Positions 6,288 through 7,797 of a stretch of 7,797 nt of DNA are shown here, one piece after another. Location of the stretch: contig DEHG01000045.1 of the NCBI GenBank assembly GCA_002351795.1, positions 1 through 7,797 on the forward strand, written 5' to 3'. Position 1 is the first letter of the stretch. Each line of letters begins with the position of its first letter. Made by a program: the position numbers and the translations under genes. The DNA comes from Ruminococcaceae bacterium UBA2806 (GTDB lineage Bacteria > Bacillota > Clostridia > Oscillospirales > Acutalibacteraceae). A model generated the notes under the pieces. That model was given only the letters and a program-made list of their open reading frames with translations, searched no databases and had not been told where the DNA came from.

Positions 6288-6982
6288 TCCACCTCGTCTG
6301 CGTCCATCGGATCATCCTGTTCCACTACAGAGCGTATTTTTCCGTTTTTCACACGAATGACTACATCCGCCATCTTAGCAATACTCTGATTATGCGTTAC
6401 GATAACAATTGTCTTACCATAGCTCCTTGCCATTTTAAGGAGAAGCTTCAGCACCATTACGCCTGTTTCCGAATCCAGCGCACCGGTAGGCTCATCACAT
6501 AAAAGCACCTGAGGATTTTTGCACAGCGCCCTTGCGATAGACACTCTCTGCTGTTCGCCTCCCGATAGCTCGGACGGAAAATTATGAAGATGTCCGGAAA
6601 GCCCCACCTCTTCTATCATCTGCTTTGCATCGAGATGGTTTTTTGATATTTCCGACACAAGCTCCACATTTTCATAAACGGTTAGTGTAGGTATCAGATT
6701 ATAAAACTGAAATACAAAGCCGACTGTGCCTGCCCTGAAATCCGCTAATTCATTATCGCTTAGTCCGGAAATATCCCTGCCGTTTACGGTGATAGTTCCG
6801 TCTGTGGGGCTGTCAAGCCCTCCGAGCATATTCAGCAGAGTGCTTTTTCCTGCGCCTGACGGACCGAGGATCACTACGAATTCACCCTCATCAAGTGTAA
6901 AGCTGACATTATCAAGCGCTTTCAGCTCATAATCTCCTGTTTTATAGATCCTTGTGACGTTCTTAAATTCTACAATAGACAT
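6281..6982 (-). CDS. ABC transporter ATP-binding protein (LolD/MacB type)
   Basis: A complete 233-residue ATPase: Walker A GPSGAGKS (40-47), Q-loop Gln92 in FVFQFYNLIP, signature LSGGEQQR (139-146), Walker B LLCDEP with catalytic Glu164, D-loop ALD (168-170) and H-loop His197. The FQFYNLIPTLTV Q-loop region and the FtsX-type partner place it with the LolD/MacB/SalX group, which drives mechanotransmission or peptide/lipoprotein export rather than bulk import. GGGGAG (6990-6995) is seven bases before the ATG. It follows the HMA gene by 32 bases and runs into the permease with a seven-base overlap. Since that permease is broken, the ATPase may now be orphaned, or may serve another permease. Confidence 0.93.
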   Translation of the reverse strand: MSIVEFKNVTRIYKTGDYELKALDNVSFTLDEGEFVVILGPSGAGKSTLLNMLGGLDSPTDGTITVNGRDISGLSDNELADFRAGTVGFVFQFYNLIPTLTVYENVELVSEISKNHLDAKQMIEEVGLSGHLHNFPSELSGGEQQRVSIARALCKNPQVLLCDEPTGALDSETGVMVLKLLLKMARSYGKTIVIVTHNQSIAKMADVVIRVKNGKIRSVVEQDDPMDADEVEW

Positions 6983-7014
6983 TTCCTATCTCCCCTTTTT
7001 ATTTCCGCAAAGCA

Positions 7015-7278
7015 TTATCGGGTAAACAGTTCCTTAAAGGAAAAACCTCTTTTTTCATAAGGCTCCGTCCTGACATCAAGCACTTTGTAGCCTGTCTTAT
7101 ATATCTCCTCGCACAAAGAGTTTTTATCAAGCTGTTCATCACTGATTACCTCTGTCAATCCTTTTGAGCGTGACGAGCTGACTTTCTTAACATTAAAATG
7201 CTGACGGATAGTATCATTGATATGGCTTTCGCACATAGGACACATCATTCCGTCAATTTTCAGTGTGGTTCTGAACAT
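7015..7278 (-). CDS. Heavy-metal-associated (HMA) domain protein, CopZ-like
   Basis: An 87-residue protein with a ferredoxin-like HMA domain at about 1-70. The metal site is GMMCPMC (10-16), with Cys13 and Cys16 as ligands, as in the GMxCxxC of copper chaperones and P-type ATPases. The serine-rich SSSRSKG (34-40) replaces the usual short turn. A tail of about 18 residues (70-87, basic and aromatic, KRGFSFKELF) extends past the domain. AAGGAG lies about nine bases upstream (7288-7293). It sits between the feo genes and an ABC ATPase, so it probably belongs to the iron locus transcript, although such domains usually bind Cu(I), Zn or similar soft metals. No P-type ATPase is visible. Its job could be metal chaperoning or sensing for the transporter; this is inferred. 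Confidence 0.87.
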   Translation of the reverse strand: MFRTTLKIDGMMCPMCESHINDTIRQHFNVKKVSSSRSKGLTEVISDEQLDKNSLCEEIYKTGYKVLDVRTEPYEKRGFSFKELFTR

Positions 7279-7337
7279 GATCTCTGTCTCCTTTATTTTA
7301 CAACATCTTTATAAAACAAACAAGTATCAATAGAATG

Positions 7338-7371
7338 AAAGATCCTATGCCGTTTCTGACACAGGATCTTT
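7338..7371 (-). terminator. Hairpin after the FeoB-associated gene, weak terminator or attenuator
   Basis: A nine-base perfect stem AAAGATCCT (7338-7346) with AGGATCTTT (7363-7371) around a 16-base loop. It begins six bases after the Cys-rich gene stop. In the minus-strand direction only the three T residues of the stem follow, so it is likely leaky or an mRNA 3'-end stabiliser, separating feo expression from the HMA-ABC genes. Confidence 0.45.
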
Positions 7372-7376
7372 TCTGA

Positions 7377-7565
7377 TTATTTGTCAGACTTATGTTCTCC
7401 GCAGTTTTTGCAGCTTTGACAGCATCCGCTGCAGCTCTGACATCCGCTGCACAAGCCGCCCTTTTTATGCTGTCTGATAAGATATACAATATCGGCAATT
7501 ATCAGGGCAGCTACAACTGCTATGATAATGACTGTCATATAGTTTTCTGCAAGCCATGTGAACAT
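7377..7565 (-). CDS. FeoB-associated Cys-rich membrane protein
   Basis: A 62-residue protein of the small family found directly after feoB in Firmicutes. One membrane helix spans about 10-30, followed by a basic stretch (RQHKKGG) and a cytosol-facing tail with seven cysteines at 39, 42, 45, 48, 49, 52 and 55 in a repeating CxxC pattern, ending in a polar EHKSDK. The helix-then-basic layout fits Cys-tail-in-cytosol, where it could accept or pass on Fe(II) at the FeoB channel; the function is unproven. AAGGAG (7574-7579) is eight bases upstream of the ATG at 7565 and overlaps the feoB stop codon, so translation is probably coupled. An in-frame extension to 7655 lies inside feoB and is rejected. 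Confidence 0.9.
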   Translation of the reverse strand: MFTWLAENYMTVIIIAVVAALIIADIVYLIRQHKKGGLCSGCQSCSGCCQSCKNCGEHKSDK

Positions 7566-7578
7566 AAATAACACTCCT

Positions 7579-7797
7579 TTAAGCTGCGGCAGCTCTGAGC
7601 TTATGCTCCTTCGATGCCGGTCTGAACAGCATATAGCATATGAAGCCGAGAACAAGTATCGCTGCGATCAGCCCTACAACATTTATGCTTCCTGTAAACA
7701 CCGAACCGAACTGATAGATCATCAAAGCTACTGCATAAGCAAATACACACTGATATCCGACTGCGAACAGAGTCCATTTTGCGCTGTTCATTTCTCT
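7579..7797 (-). CDS. feoB: Ferrous iron transport protein B, C-terminal 72 residues (5'-partial)
   Basis: The frame is open to the right edge, so only the end of the gene is present. The visible REMNSAKWTLFAVGYQC followed by FAYAVALMIYQ is the characteristic last core helix of FeoB, the GTP-gated Fe(II) importer of the cytoplasmic membrane. A second helix covers roughly residues 38-59 of the fragment, and the protein ends in a short basic, Ala-rich tail. The GTPase domain and the gate-motif helices lie outside the window. The stop TAA is 13 bases before the ATG of the Cys-rich partner. The promoter, and any feoA, must be to the right of the window. Confidence 0.9.
   Translation of the reverse strand, partial: REMNSAKWTLFAVGYQCVFAYAVALMIYQFGSVFTGSINVVGLIAAILVLGFICYMLFRPASKEHKLRAAAA

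Overview
The window looks like chromosomal DNA from a low-GC, anaerobic Gram-positive bacterium, most likely a gut or rumen Clostridia member close to Ruminococcus. This is judged from the AT-rich intergenic DNA, strong AGGAGG ribosome sites, extended -10 promoters, and a feoB followed by the short Cys-rich FeoB-associated protein common in that group. The genus is an inference; there is no rRNA or other marker here.

Left block (1-1907, all minus strand). Three genes read leftward: a CPBP-family intramembrane protease (843-1907), a PqqD-like protein of 86 residues (452-712), and an S24/S26 (signal-peptidase-like) peptidase that runs off the left edge (1-455). The last two overlap by four bases (ATGA). 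A PqqD-like leader-binding domain with two proteases suggests the edge of a ribosomally made, modified peptide (RiPP) cluster, but no precursor or maturase is visible.

Middle block (1908-4250). A divergent promoter region separates the protease from an unrecognised 227-residue protein on the plus strand (2109-2792). This converges on a 467-residue minus-strand protein (2847-4250) with an unfamiliar N-terminal half and a C-terminal nitrilase-superfamily domain that keeps the Glu-Lys-Cys triad.

Right block (4251-7797). A DtxR/MntR-type metal-dependent repressor (4497-4883, plus) has a textbook extended -10 promoter and ends in a strong bidirectional terminator. Facing it, and reading leftward from the right edge, is a ferrous-iron operon: the C-terminus of feoB, a Cys-rich FeoB-associated membrane protein, a heavy-metal-associated (HMA) domain protein, an ABC ATPase, and its FtsX-type permease. 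The permease is broken: two internal deletions, each changing the frame, leave roughly the first, middle and last parts of a gene that is normally far longer. The ATPase is intact but its own permease is therefore probably not functional.

No tRNA, rRNA, CRISPR array, transposase or obvious insertion sequence was seen. No gene-free stretch exceeds 300 bases; the longest is the 246-base region 4251-4496, which holds divergent promoters.
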